Shown in pieces: positions 1-7,903 of a stretch of 16,839 nucleotides of DNA. Both the position numbers and the translations under genes were made by a program. Origin of the DNA: an uncultured Planctomycetaceae bacterium (GTDB lineage: Bacteria > Planctomycetota > Planctomycetia > Pirellulales > UBA1268); the NCBI GenBank assembly GCA_903885855.1, contig CAISKG010000114.1, forward strand, positions 1-16,839, written 5' to 3'. How positions within the stretch are numbered: the stretch's first letter is position 1; the number at the start of each line of letters is the position of its first letter. The notes under the pieces are model-generated. The model was not told the origin of the DNA. It saw nothing but the letters and a program-made list of their open reading frames with translations, and did not search any database.

Positions 1-1387
1 AGACGAGCTTCTCGTGGTCGAAGCCCATCAGGGACAGCATCGTGGCGTGCAGGTCGTGCACCTCGATCGGGCGCTCGACGATGTTGTAGCCGTAGTCGTC
101 CGTGCGACCGAGCGAGACGCCCGGCTTGAGCCCGCCGCCGGCGCACCACATGGTGAAGCAGCGCGGATGGTGGTCGCGGCCGTAGTCGGTCTCGCTCACG
201 CCCCCCTGCGAGTAGATCGTGCGGCCGAACTCCCCCCCCCAGACGACGAGCGTCTCGTCCAGGAGCCCGCGGTCGGCGAGATCGGAGAGGAGCGCGGCGG
301 TGGCCCGGTCGGTGTCGCGGCACTGGCCGCGGATGGCGCCGGGGAGGCCGCCGTGGTGGTCCCATCCCATGTGGAAGAGCTGCACGAAGCGCACGCCACG
401 CTCGGAGAGCCGGCGGGCGAGGAGGCAGTTGCGGGCGTAGCTGCCGGGCCGCTCGACGTCGGGGCCGTAGGACTCGAGGACGTGCTTCGGCTCGTCGGCG
501 AGGCTCGCCAGCTCCGGCACGCTCGTCTGCATGCGGAAGGCCATCTCGTACTGCCCCGTGCGCGCGGCGATGTCGGGATCGCCCTGGGCCTCGAAGCGAC
601 GGGCGTTGAGCCGCGCGATCCGGTCGAGCGTGGAGCGCCGCGCCGCCCGGGAGAGGCCCGGCGGGTCGTCGAGGTAGAGCACCGGCGCGCCCGCGTTGCG
701 GAAGCGCACCCCCTGGTGCTCGGTGGGGAGGAAGGCCGAGCCCCAGAGGCGGTCGTAGAGCGGCTGGTCGTCGGGGCGGCCGCTGCCGAAGCTCGTGAGG
801 ACGACGTAGGCCGGGAGATCGGCGTTGTCGCTCCCCAGGCCGTAGCTCGCCCAGGCGCCGATGCTCGGCCGGCCGGCGAGCTGGTGGCCGGTCTGGAAGA
901 AGGTGATCGCCGGATCGTGGTTGATCGCCTCGGTGTGCATCGAGCGGATCATGCACCAGCGGTCGGCGTGCGAGGCGAGGCCCGGCACGAGGTCGCTGAA
1001 CCACATCCCCGCCTGGCCGTGCTGCGCGAAGGGGAAGATCGACGGGGCCACCGGGAAGGTCGCCTGGCCGCTGGTCATGGTCGTGAGCCGCTGCCCGCGC
1101 CGGATCGAGTCGGGGAGGTTCTCGCCACGGCGGCCGCTGATGGCGGGCTTGGGATCGAACAGATCCATCTGCGAGGGGGCGCCCGACTGGAAGAGGTAGA
1201 TGATCCGCTTGGCCCGCGGGGGGTGGTGCGGCAGGCCGGCGAGCGCGGCGCCCGCCAGAGCCGCGCGCGGCCGCGCGAGCCCGGCGAGCGCCGCGGCCAC
1301 GCCGCCGACGGCGCCCCCCAGGAAGACGCGCCGGTTGAGGGCATCCTGGAGGCGGAGGGGGTCGAGGGGGCTGGTCACCAGGGTCAC
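1..1387 (-). CDS. DUF1501 family protein, Tat-exported (3' end outside window)
   Basis: DUF1501 proteins belong to the alkaline-phosphatase/sulfatase-like superfamily and are very numerous in planctomycetes, usually encoded next to a PSCyt1/DUF1549/DUF1553 gene, as here. Their substrate is not established. About 462 residues are visible. Residues 18-38 hold a twin-arginine export signal (NRRVFLGG followed by an Ala/Gly-rich stretch). A family signature follows at about 60-78 (AKRIIYLFQSGAPSQMDLFD). GWDHHGG lies near 340, WGGEFGRT at 383-390 and GRDHHP shortly after; these are the His/Asp/Glu clusters expected of the fold. The sequence ends at HDLHATMLSLMGFDHEKLV, so by family norms only about 20-30 residues are missing beyond base 1. 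The start is inferred as GTG at 1387, which overlaps the upstream stop as GTGA; a second in-frame GTG three codons later is possible. The two genes are probably translationally coupled. A run of nine G codes through the WGGE motif. Family assignment is secure; function is not. Confidence 0.93.
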   Translation of the reverse strand, partial: MTLVTSPLDPLRLQDALNRRVFLGGAVGGVAAALAGLARPRAALAGAALAGLPHHPPRAKRIIYLFQSGAPSQMDLFDPKPAISGRRGENLPDSIRRGQRLTTMTSGQATFPVAPSIFPFAQHGQAGMWFSDLVPGLASHADRWCMIRSMHTEAINHDPAITFFQTGHQLAGRPSIGAWASYGLGSDNADLPAYVVLTSFGSGRPDDQPLYDRLWGSAFLPTEHQGVRFRNAGAPVLYLDDPPGLSRAARRSTLDRIARLNARRFEAQGDPDIAARTGQYEMAFRMQTSVPELASLADEPKHVLESYGPDVERPGSYARNCLLARRLSERGVRFVQLFHMGWDHHGGLPGAIRGQCRDTDRATAALLSDLADRGLLDETLVVWGGEFGRTIYSQGGVSETDYGRDHHPRCFTMWCAGGGLKPGVSLGRTDDYGYNIVERPIEVHDLHATMLSLMGFDHEKLV

Positions 1388-4300
1388 TCCCGCATCACGA
1401 ATTCGTCGAGGTTCAGGATCACGTTGGCCGCCAGGCACCAGGGGGCGAACTCGGCCGCCGGCATCCCGGCGGTGACCTCGGCGAGCGCCCTCCCGGCCGA
1501 TCCCGCCAGGATGAAGCGCTCGGCCGCCGCCCCGTCGGAGGCGAAGGCGGCCCGATCGACGGCCAGGCCCTCGAGCAGCGTCGCGAGCTCCGCGCGGTCG
1601 GGCACGCGCCCCACCGCCAGCGCGAAGCCCCGCGCCAGCCGCGCTTCGTCGTCGGCCCCCTCCGCCACCATCCGCCGGGCGAGCCCGGCGGCCGCCTCGA
1701 GGAAGGTCGGCTCGTTCAACAGCGCCAGCGCCTGCAGCGGCGTGTTGGTGCGCGACCGCTTCACCGTGCAGGTCTCGCGGTTGGGGGCGTCGAAGAGGAG
1801 CATCGTCGGCGGGCCCGCGGTGCGCTTCCAGACGGTGTACATGCTGCGGCGGAAGCGCCCCGGGCCGGCGTCGGGCACGTAGCCGCGGAGATTGCCGTAG
1901 CGGCTGGTGTCGTCCCACACGCCGTCGGGCATCCAGGGGCGCACGCTCGGGCCCCCGATCGTGGGGACGAGCAGCCCCGCCGCGGCGAGGGCCCGGTCGC
2001 GGACGATCTCCCCGGGGAGCCGCGCGCGCGGGAAGCGGGCGAGGAGCCGATTGGCCGGATCGCGGGCCAGGGTGGCCTCGTCGACCCGGGCGCTTTGCCG
2101 GTAGACGGCGCTGGTGAGGAGCAGCTTGAGGAAGGCCTTCATGTCCCAGGGCCGGGCAGGCGTGCCTGCGACGGCGGGCAGGCCCTCCCCCTCCATGAAG
2201 GAAGCCGCGAGCCAGTCGAGCAATTCCGGGTGGCTGGGAAACTCCCCCTGGCTGCCGAGGTTCTCGCTCGTCTTCACCAGGCCCGTGCCGAAGATCCGCT
2301 CCCACTGCCGATTCACCCACACCCGCGCGGTGAGGGGATGATCGCGGCTCACGAGCCACTCCGCCAGCGCCAGGCGATCGGGCTTCGTCTCCGGCGGCAG
2401 CGGGGGGAGGAACGCGGGCAGGCCCGGCTCCACCTTCTCGCCCGGCTTGTCGTACTCGCCGCGCTCGAGCACGAAGGCCTCGCGCGGCGGCCCCTCGCGC
2501 ATCACCATGGCGCTGGGCAGCGCGTCGCGGTATTCGGCCAGCGCCTTCGCGGCCGCGTCACGCGCCGCGACGGCCTGCTTCACCGGCCCCCCCACCCTCT
2601 CGCGGTAGAAGGCGAGCACCTTCTCGCGCTGCTCCGGCACGCGGGCGGCGGCGTCGACGCGGAGGATGTCACGGATCTCCGCCGGCACGCTCACCCCGGC
2701 CACGCCGAGGAGCTCCGGCGCCGCCGGGGCGAAGGCGAGGCGGAAGCGGCCGAAGGCGTGCCCCTGGATCACCTCCTGCCGGATCGTGAGCCGGAGGCGG
2801 GCGCCTGCGGCGACATCCAGGCGCGCGGCGGGAAACAGCGCGATCCGGCGCGGCTGCCGCTTGTCGGCGAGATGGCCGTCGATCGCCCATCCCGGCCCGG
2901 AGCCGAGGACGCTCGCCGCCGGCCAGCCCTGCTGCTCGTAGTCGGCTTCGGCACGCGCAAGCGCGAGCGCCACCGCCGCAGCGTCGCCGGGCGGGTCGAT
3001 CGCGGCCTCGATGCGGTTGACGACGACGTTGCCGTTGTGGGCGCGGCCGAAGCCGCCGCCACCGGAGAGGGAGGGATCGGCGAGCAGCTCGAGGCGCACC
3101 CCGCCGAGGCCCCCCGGGGGAAGCGGGGCGGTGATCTCGTAGACGTCGAGGGCGGGCGCGGCCCCCTCCACGAGCCACGAGCCGTCGTCGAGCCGGCGGA
3201 AGGAGGCGCCCCCACGGCTCGACACCGTCTCCGGCTCGAGCGCCTGCCAGGGATCGTCAGGCAGCGCGAGCACCCCCTGCACCGATCGCTCCCAGTCGGC
3301 GACGAGGCCCGCGAGATCCTTCTCCCCCGCCTGGATCGCCGCCTCGGCATCGCCGATCGCCCGCTCGAGCCGCGCGATCTCGGCCTCCTGCGCGGGCGTG
3401 GGGAGGGGCTCGAGGGGGTCGGAATTGCCGCCGCTGCGCGTCTCGCTGCCCATGATCATGCCGGTCTCGGGGACGTTCCCGAAGAGGGCGAACAGGGCGT
3501 AGAACTCGCGCTGCGAGAGGGGGTCGTATTTGTGGTCATGGCAGCGGGCGCAGCCGACGGAGAGGCCGAGCCAGGTCTGGCCGGTCGTCTCCACCCGGTC
3601 GACGATCGTCTCCACGCGCCACTCCTCGGCGATGATCCCCCCCTCGCCGTTGATCCGGTGGTTGCGGTTGAAGCCGGTGGCCACCACGCGGCCGCGCGTC
3701 GCCGCCGCGTCGCCCGGCACCGGCGGGAGCATGTCGCCGGCGAGTTGCTGGATGGTGAATTCGTCGAAGGGCATCCCGGCGTTGAAGGCGCCGATCACCC
3801 AGTCGCGCCACGGCCAGTTGGAGCGGCCGGAGTCGGTCTGGTAGCCGTGGCTGTCGGCGTAGCGTGCGGCATCGAGCCATTCCAGCGCCATGCGCTCGCC
3901 GAAGTGCGGGCTCCCGAGCGTGGCGTCGACGTAGCGCTCGTAGGCGTCGGGGGCGGTGTCGGCGACGAAGGCGGCGACCTGCTCCGGCGCGGGCGGGAGG
4001 CCGGTGAGATCGAGGCTCACGCGCCGCGCGAGCGTGGCCCGGTCGGCCTCCTCCGCGGGGCGCATCCCCTCCGCCTCGAGCCGGGCGAGGATGAAGGCGT
4101 CCACCGGCGTGCGCGGCCAGGCGGCCGAGAGCGGCTGCGGGATCGCCGGCCGCTCCACGCGCTCGAAGGCCCAGTGGCCGCGGTAGGGGGCCCCCGCCTC
4201 GACCCAGCGCCGCAGGACCGCCGCCTCCGCGGCCGTCACCGGCTTGCCGACGTGCGGCGGCGGCATCACGAGCCCGGCGTCGGCGCTCGCGATCCGCTCG

Positions 4301-4605
4301 AGAAGGACGCTCGCCGCGGCATCTCCAGGCACCACCGCGCGCAGGCCGGAGGGGAGCTCCGCCATGGCGCCGGCGGCGGTGTCGAGGCGCAGCCCGGCCT
4401 GGCGCTTGGCGACGTCGGGGCCGTGGCAGGCGAAGCAGCGATCGGAGAGGATCGGGCGGATGTCGCGGTTGAAATCGACCGGCCGCGACCCCTCCTCGGC
4501 CCGCGCCGCGCGGGAGGCCACGGGCACGGCCACCGCGGTGACGACGACCAGCGCCGCCCCCAGCCGCGCGGCCACGCCGCCACGCCGGGGCACCGCCCGG
4601 CTCAT
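1384..4605 (-). CDS. PSCyt1-DUF1549-DUF1553 cytochrome-type protein
   Basis: This 1073-residue exported multidomain protein is of a planctomycete type whose enzymatic role is unknown; a link to polysaccharide breakdown coupled to heme redox chemistry has been proposed for such proteins. An N-terminal hydrophobic signal (about 12-36, ending ARA-EE) is followed by the PSCyt1 domain with heme motif CFACH at 57-61 in its RPILSDRCFACHGPD context. DUF1549 spans about 165-385 and carries a second CxxCH (CARCHDHKYDP, 352-362). A short helical segment (about 405-440) leads into a beta-rich region (about 450-640) resembling a carbohydrate-binding-like insert. DUF1553 runs from about 740 to the end, with RVWVNRQWERIFG near 761 and NRETCTVKRSRTNTPLQALA at 942-961. 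The ATG at 4605 is chosen because GGGGAG lies 4 nt upstream and the signal peptide follows directly; the frame stays open upstream, but that stretch is arginine-rich shadow. It follows the coiled-coil gene by 41 bp and overlaps the DUF1501 gene by 4 bp. Confidence 0.95.
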   Translation of the reverse strand: MSRAVPRRGGVAARLGAALVVVTAVAVPVASRAARAEEGSRPVDFNRDIRPILSDRCFACHGPDVAKRQAGLRLDTAAGAMAELPSGLRAVVPGDAAASVLLERIASADAGLVMPPPHVGKPVTAAEAAVLRRWVEAGAPYRGHWAFERVERPAIPQPLSAAWPRTPVDAFILARLEAEGMRPAEEADRATLARRVSLDLTGLPPAPEQVAAFVADTAPDAYERYVDATLGSPHFGERMALEWLDAARYADSHGYQTDSGRSNWPWRDWVIGAFNAGMPFDEFTIQQLAGDMLPPVPGDAAATRGRVVATGFNRNHRINGEGGIIAEEWRVETIVDRVETTGQTWLGLSVGCARCHDHKYDPLSQREFYALFALFGNVPETGMIMGSETRSGGNSDPLEPLPTPAQEAEIARLERAIGDAEAAIQAGEKDLAGLVADWERSVQGVLALPDDPWQALEPETVSSRGGASFRRLDDGSWLVEGAAPALDVYEITAPLPPGGLGGVRLELLADPSLSGGGGFGRAHNGNVVVNRIEAAIDPPGDAAAVALALARAEADYEQQGWPAASVLGSGPGWAIDGHLADKRQPRRIALFPAARLDVAAGARLRLTIRQEVIQGHAFGRFRLAFAPAAPELLGVAGVSVPAEIRDILRVDAAARVPEQREKVLAFYRERVGGPVKQAVAARDAAAKALAEYRDALPSAMVMREGPPREAFVLERGEYDKPGEKVEPGLPAFLPPLPPETKPDRLALAEWLVSRDHPLTARVWVNRQWERIFGTGLVKTSENLGSQGEFPSHPELLDWLAASFMEGEGLPAVAGTPARPWDMKAFLKLLLTSAVYRQSARVDEATLARDPANRLLARFPRARLPGEIVRDRALAAAGLLVPTIGGPSVRPWMPDGVWDDTSRYGNLRGYVPDAGPGRFRRSMYTVWKRTAGPPTMLLFDAPNRETCTVKRSRTNTPLQALALLNEPTFLEAAAGLARRMVAEGADDEARLARGFALAVGRVPDRAELATLLEGLAVDRAAFASDGAAAERFILAGSAGRALAEVTAGMPAAEFAPWCLAANVILNLDEFVMRE

Positions 4606-4646
4606 GCCGCTCCCCGAATGCCGCACCACATGCTGCATCGGCGGCC

Positions 4647-6014
4647 TCACAGCGGCCGCGGATCGGAAGGACCGTCGGCCGCCGGCCGCCGCGGCTCCTG
4701 CTCGCGCGGCCGCTCGCGATCGCGCTCGCGCCGTTCGCCGGCGGGCTGGCCGCGCTCCTCGCGCAGGCGGCGCACCTCCTGCTCGAGGCGTTCGATGCGC
4801 TCCTGCTGCTCGGCGAACCGGCGGCGCACGTCCTGGAAGCGCTCCTGCAGCTGCTCGTGCGTCTGGGCGAGCTTCTGGTGCCAGGCGCGCCATTCCTCCT
4901 CGCCGCGGCCGGCGCCTTGGAGCTTCTCGGCGACGCCGCGCTTGAGCTCCTCGACGCGGGCGTGGAGCTCGCGGGCGTGCTCCTCGAAGCGCCGGTTGAT
5001 CTCGTCGGGATGGTGCCCGCCCGGACCGGGACCAGGCTGCGGACCGGGGCCGGGCGGCCCACCCGGACCGGGCTGGTGGGGACCCTGATGCTGCATGTGT
5101 GGCTGCGGCCCCGGCTGATGCGGCCCCTGATTCTGGAAGATCGGTCCCTGCGGGCCGGGCTGGTGCGGGCCGGCGTGCGGCTGGCCGTGGGCGCCGGGAC
5201 CGCCGAGCCGTGCCTCGATGGCGTTCACCTTGTCGAGGATCCGCTCGAGTTGCTGCCGCACCTCGGCGTGCGCGTCGGGCCCGGAGGCGGGGGGCACGAC
5301 CATGCCCTTCATCATCCCGCCGATGCCGGGGAGCCCGTCGAGCTTGATCGTGCCGTCACCGAGCTTGATCACGTCGCCGTCGATGCTGAGGACGATCGCC
5401 CCCTTCCCCTGCGGGCTCCCGGCGCCATCCTTCCCCCCTGCCACCGGGCCTCCGGGGATCGGTCCCCCCTGCACCGCGCCATCGGGTGCGACCCGGAAGG
5501 AGAAGGCCTGCACCTTCGGCTGCTCGCCCGCCGCGCCGCGGGGCATCGGCGGCCTCGGCATCCCGAAGCGCTGCAGCGAGGGGCCACGCCCCGGCGGCAT
5601 GCCGGGCCGCCCCTCGCGGGCGCCATCGGCGTCGAACGGCCGACGCCCCGGCCGGCCGGGGCCGCCGGGCATGGAGGGCGCCCCCGGGCGCGTCGGTCGC
5701 CGGCCCGCCTCGCCGCGTGCCCGCTCCGTGCGCTCCGCGTCGCCCGCCTGCTCCTGTCGATCGTTCGGCCGCTGCGCATCGCGCTCGAGGGAACGGACGT
5801 GGTCGCGGCGGTGCTCCCGCTCGCGCGGGCGATCGCCCTCCCCCTCGAGGAAGGCGACGAGATTGCCCACCGCCACGTCGGCCGGCGACGACTCGACCGC
5901 CGCGGGGGCGGCGGCCGGCTCCGGGCCCTCGGCGGCCGCGGCCCACGGGCCGATCGCCAGGGGCGGGAGGAGCAGGATCAGGGCGGCACGACGACGGTGG
6001 TGGCGGATGGTCAT
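4647..6014 (-). CDS. Secreted Pro/Gly-rich coiled-coil protein, function unknown
   Basis: I do not recognise a named family for this 455-residue protein. It has a signal peptide: basic residues 5-9, a hydrophobic core at about 10-22, and likely cleavage after WAAAA near 28. Residues 60-110 are highly charged (Arg/Glu-rich). Residues 110-165 and 275-335 are Pro/Gly-rich and disordered, the latter with three GPHQPGP repeats. Between them, about 166-240 is a more ordered stretch (KVQAFSFRVAPDGA and VLSIDGDVIKLGDGTIKLDG) that looks like a small beta unit. Residues 245-270 and 335-425 are heptad-like helices rich in Glu, Gln and Arg, predicted coiled coil. ATG at 6014 has GGAG 7 nt upstream. An upstream extension of the frame lies antisense to the methyltransferase gene and is rejected. 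As first gene of the PSCyt1/DUF1501 unit it could be a scaffold or envelope partner of those proteins; that is inference. Translation and export are likely, function unknown. Confidence 0.8.
   Translation of the reverse strand: MTIRHHRRRAALILLLPPLAIGPWAAAAEGPEPAAAPAAVESSPADVAVGNLVAFLEGEGDRPREREHRRDHVRSLERDAQRPNDRQEQAGDAERTERARGEAGRRPTRPGAPSMPGGPGRPGRRPFDADGAREGRPGMPPGRGPSLQRFGMPRPPMPRGAAGEQPKVQAFSFRVAPDGAVQGGPIPGGPVAGGKDGAGSPQGKGAIVLSIDGDVIKLGDGTIKLDGLPGIGGMMKGMVVPPASGPDAHAEVRQQLERILDKVNAIEARLGGPGAHGQPHAGPHQPGPQGPIFQNQGPHQPGPQPHMQHQGPHQPGPGGPPGPGPQPGPGPGGHHPDEINRRFEEHARELHARVEELKRGVAEKLQGAGRGEEEWRAWHQKLAQTHEQLQERFQDVRRRFAEQQERIERLEQEVRRLREERGQPAGERRERDRERPREQEPRRPAADGPSDPRPL
5064..5171 (-). 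repeat. Three GPHQPGP-coding repeats in a Pro/Gly-rich linker
   Basis: Three 21-bp units at 5151-5171, 5106-5126 and 5064-5084 encode GPHQPGP (residues 282-288, 297-303 and 311-317 of the coiled-coil protein). They are spaced 14-15 codons apart and followed by a GPGPQPGPGPG tract. The copies differ at synonymous positions, so they are diverged rather than freshly duplicated. They probably form an extended flexible spacer between the N-terminal part and the C-terminal coiled coil. Confidence 0.7.
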
Positions 6015-6043
6015 GGCTCGGCTCCGGGGCGTAAGGCGACGCG

Positions 6044-6072
6044 TTGGGATCGTGCGCGGTCGGGCGTATCCT
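6044..6072 (+). promoter_or_regulatory. Candidate sigma70-type promoter for the methyltransferase operon
   Basis: TTGGGA (6044-6049) and TATCCT (6067-6072) are separated by exactly 17 bp in the 66-bp gap between divergent genes. Each matches 4 of 6 consensus bases. The expected transcription start (about 6079) would lie almost at the ATG at 6081, giving a near-leaderless message. That conflicts with the GGGAGG at 6073-6078 acting as a ribosome binding site, so one of the two may be chance. Confidence 0.3.
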
Positions 6073-6080
6073 GGGAGGCT

Positions 6081-6995
6081 ATGAACGACTCCCCCGTGTG
6101 CGGCGTGACGAGCGGTGTCGGGGCGACGCTCGTCGACTTCGGCGGCGGGAGGCGCTTGGAAAGGCTCGGGGGGATCCTCGTCGATCGCCCGCTCCCCCAG
6201 GCCACGCTTCCCCCGGCCCTCCCCGCGGTCTGGCGGGAAGCCCTCGTAAAGTACACCGGCGGTGCGGGGGGCGAAAGCGCACAAACGCCCTCCCACGCCC
6301 CCGACCGGCTCCCCCGAGGGTGGGAGCGGCGCGGGAACCTGCCCGAACCGTGGGAGGTGGAGGTGCCGCTCCATTCCCGCGCCCTGCGGCTCTCTGTGCG
6401 CCCCGCCGCCTCGGGGCAGACCGGGCTGTTCCTCGAACAGGCGCCGCAGTGGGCCTGGCTCGAGCGCGTCGCCGCGCCCGAGCGGCGCGTGCTCTCCCTC
6501 TTCGCCCACTCGGGCGCCGCGTCGCTGGCGCTGGCGATCGCCGGCGCGCAGGTGGTGCACGTCGACGCGTCGCGACAGGCGGTGGCCCTGGCGCGCCGCA
6601 ACGCCGCGGCGTCGGGGCTCGCCGACGCGCCGGTGCGCTGGGTGTGCGAGGACGCCCGCACCTTCGTCGCCCGGGAGCGACGCCGCGGCAACCGCTACGA
6701 CGGCGCCGTCCTCGACCCCCCCTCCTGGGGCCACGGCCCGCGGGGCGAGGCCTTCGCCATCGACCGCGATCTCCCCGCGCTGCTGGATGACCTCGCGGCA
6801 CTCGTGGGCCCGAGCCCGTCCGGCCCGCTCCTCCTCACCTGCCACTCCCCCGGCTGGACGCCGGCGCGCCTCGCCGCGGCACTCGGCCCCGTCGCCGGCC
6901 GGCAGGCGCGCGTGGCATCGGGTCCGCTCGAGGTCCGCGACGCGTCCGGCCGCGTGCTGCTCCTTGGCGCCTTCGCCCGCTGGTCGCCCCCATGA
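6081..6995 (+). CDS. Class I SAM-dependent methyltransferase, RlmI-like (COG1092 type)
   Basis: This 304-residue protein probably transfers a methyl group from S-adenosylmethionine to a base in rRNA; relatives in the RlmI/Methyltrans_SAM group make 5-methylcytosine in 23S rRNA. The exact substrate here is unproven. The N-terminal region contains the family-like segments ILVDRPLPQATLP (32-44), WERRGNLPEPWEV (81-93) and GQTGLFLEQAPQWAWLE (112-128). The Rossmann-fold methyltransferase core has motif I VLSLFAHSGAASLALAIAGA (137-156), an acidic post-I residue (D162 in VVHVDAS), and motif IV YDGAVLDPPSWGHGP (206-220). No N-terminal PUA domain is visible, making it shorter than E. coli RlmI (about 396 residues). 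ATG at 6081 is preceded by GGGAGG with only 2 nt spacing; the frame is open far upstream but there it is antisense to the secreted coiled-coil gene. Its TGA overlaps the next ATG (ATGA), so the two RNA-modification genes are co-translated. Confidence 0.88.
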   Translation: MNDSPVCGVTSGVGATLVDFGGGRRLERLGGILVDRPLPQATLPPALPAVWREALVKYTGGAGGESAQTPSHAPDRLPRGWERRGNLPEPWEVEVPLHSRALRLSVRPAASGQTGLFLEQAPQWAWLERVAAPERRVLSLFAHSGAASLALAIAGAQVVHVDASRQAVALARRNAAASGLADAPVRWVCEDARTFVARERRRGNRYDGAVLDPPSWGHGPRGEAFAIDRDLPALLDDLAALVGPSPSGPLLLTCHSPGWTPARLAAALGPVAGRQARVASGPLEVRDASGRVLLLGAFARWSPP

Positions 6996-7903
6996 GCCCG
7001 CGCCCGACGATCACGAGCCCCTCGAACCCTCGCGTCCGCGCGGCGGCGACGCTGCGCGACGCTCCCGCGCGCCGGGCCAGCGGTCTGGCGCTCGTCGACG
7101 GCGGCCGCGAGGTGCGCCGCGCCGTCGCCGCCGGCATCGTGCCGGTGGAGCTGTTCCTCGACGCGGCCTGGCTGGCGTCGGCGCTCGAGGCGGAGTCGGC
7201 GCCGGCGGCCGACGCGGCCGACGGGCTCCCCGCGGGGCGGGCGCTCGAGGCGTGGCTGGCCGAGCTCGAGGCGCGGGGCACGGCGATCGTCGTGCTCGCG
7301 CCGGCGGCGTTCGCGAAGGTGGCCTTCGGCGACCGCAACGAGGGCTGCGTCGGCGTCGTGCCCTTCCGCGGCCGCACGCTCGCCGACTTCGCCCCGCGGC
7401 GCGACCGGCCGGTGCTGATCGTCGAGGGGGTGGAGAAGCCGGGCAACCTCGGCGCGATCCTGCGCACCGCCGACGCCGCCGGGCTCGCGGGCGTGATCGC
7501 CTGCGGCGGCGGCACCGATCCGGCGAATCCGGCCACGATCCGGGCGAGCCTCGGCACCGTCTTCTCGGTGCCGCTGGCCTCCGCCACCGTGGAGGAGACG
7601 CTCGCCTGGTGCGCCGCCGACGGCCGGCGCGTCGTGGCGGCCTGCCCCGACGCGCCGCTCCCCTGGCATGCCGTCCGGCTCGCCGGCCATGTCGCCATCC
7701 TCCTCGGGAGCGAGGCCGAAGGGATCTCGGGCGCCTGGCAGGCCGCGGCCGACGCCGGGCGGATCGCGCTCGAGCGCACGAGCCTGCCGATGCACGGCCT
7801 GGCCGACAGCCTCAACGTCGCGGCGACCGCCGCGATCCTCGCCTACGAAAGCGTGCGACAGGCGCACGCCCCGCCGCCCCCCTCCGGAAGCCCGCCGCCA
7901 TGA
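6992..7903 (+). CDS. SpoU/TrmH-family RNA 2'-O-methyltransferase
   Basis: This 303-residue SPOUT-class methyltransferase is predicted to methylate a ribose 2'-OH in 23S rRNA or tRNA using S-adenosylmethionine. All three SpoU motifs are present: motif 1 EKPGNLGAILRTADAAG (148-164), motif 2 AILLGSEAEGISG (235-247), and motif 3 LPMHGLADSLNVAATAAI (265-282). These form the knotted SAM-binding site and carry the catalytic Arg (R158) and Asn residues. The N-terminal half begins with TSPSNPRVRAAATLRD, typical of the substrate-binding domain of RlmB-like and TsnR-like proteins that start ITSxxNPxVK. Length is normal for the family. The ATG at 6992 overlaps the upstream stop and its own TGA overlaps the next start, each as ATGA, which indicates one polycistronic message. 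The target nucleotide cannot be assigned; RlmB-like or tRNA TrmH-like specificity are both possible. The protein ends in a Pro-rich tail of about ten residues. Confidence 0.93.
   Translation: MSPRPTITSPSNPRVRAAATLRDAPARRASGLALVDGGREVRRAVAAGIVPVELFLDAAWLASALEAESAPAADAADGLPAGRALEAWLAELEARGTAIVVLAPAAFAKVAFGDRNEGCVGVVPFRGRTLADFAPRRDRPVLIVEGVEKPGNLGAILRTADAAGLAGVIACGGGTDPANPATIRASLGTVFSVPLASATVEETLAWCAADGRRVVAACPDAPLPWHAVRLAGHVAILLGSEAEGISGAWQAAADAGRIALERTSLPMHGLADSLNVAATAAILAYESVRQAHAPPPPSGSPPP

Noticed and set aside
14..1882. 622-codon plus-strand frame at the left end
   Set aside because: It is the shadow of the DUF1501 gene, whose Tat signal and family motifs are unambiguous on the minus strand.
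2095..5088. 997-codon open frame on the plus strand opposite the PSCyt1 and coiled-coil genes
   Set aside because: It lies antisense to two genes with clear motifs, its translation is Arg/Gly/His-rich without recognisable domains, and long antisense frames are expected at this GC content.
5010..5171. Repeat region considered as a tandem DNA repeat or CRISPR-like array
   Set aside because: The units are coding, imperfect at the DNA level and explained by a Pro/Gly/Gln/His linker in the secreted protein.
6262..7899. N-terminal extension of the 419-residue protein in an open frame from 6262
   Set aside because: It overlaps the two methyltransferase genes in another frame; the translation there is Arg/Pro/Ser-rich, whereas structured sequence begins at the ATG at 7900.
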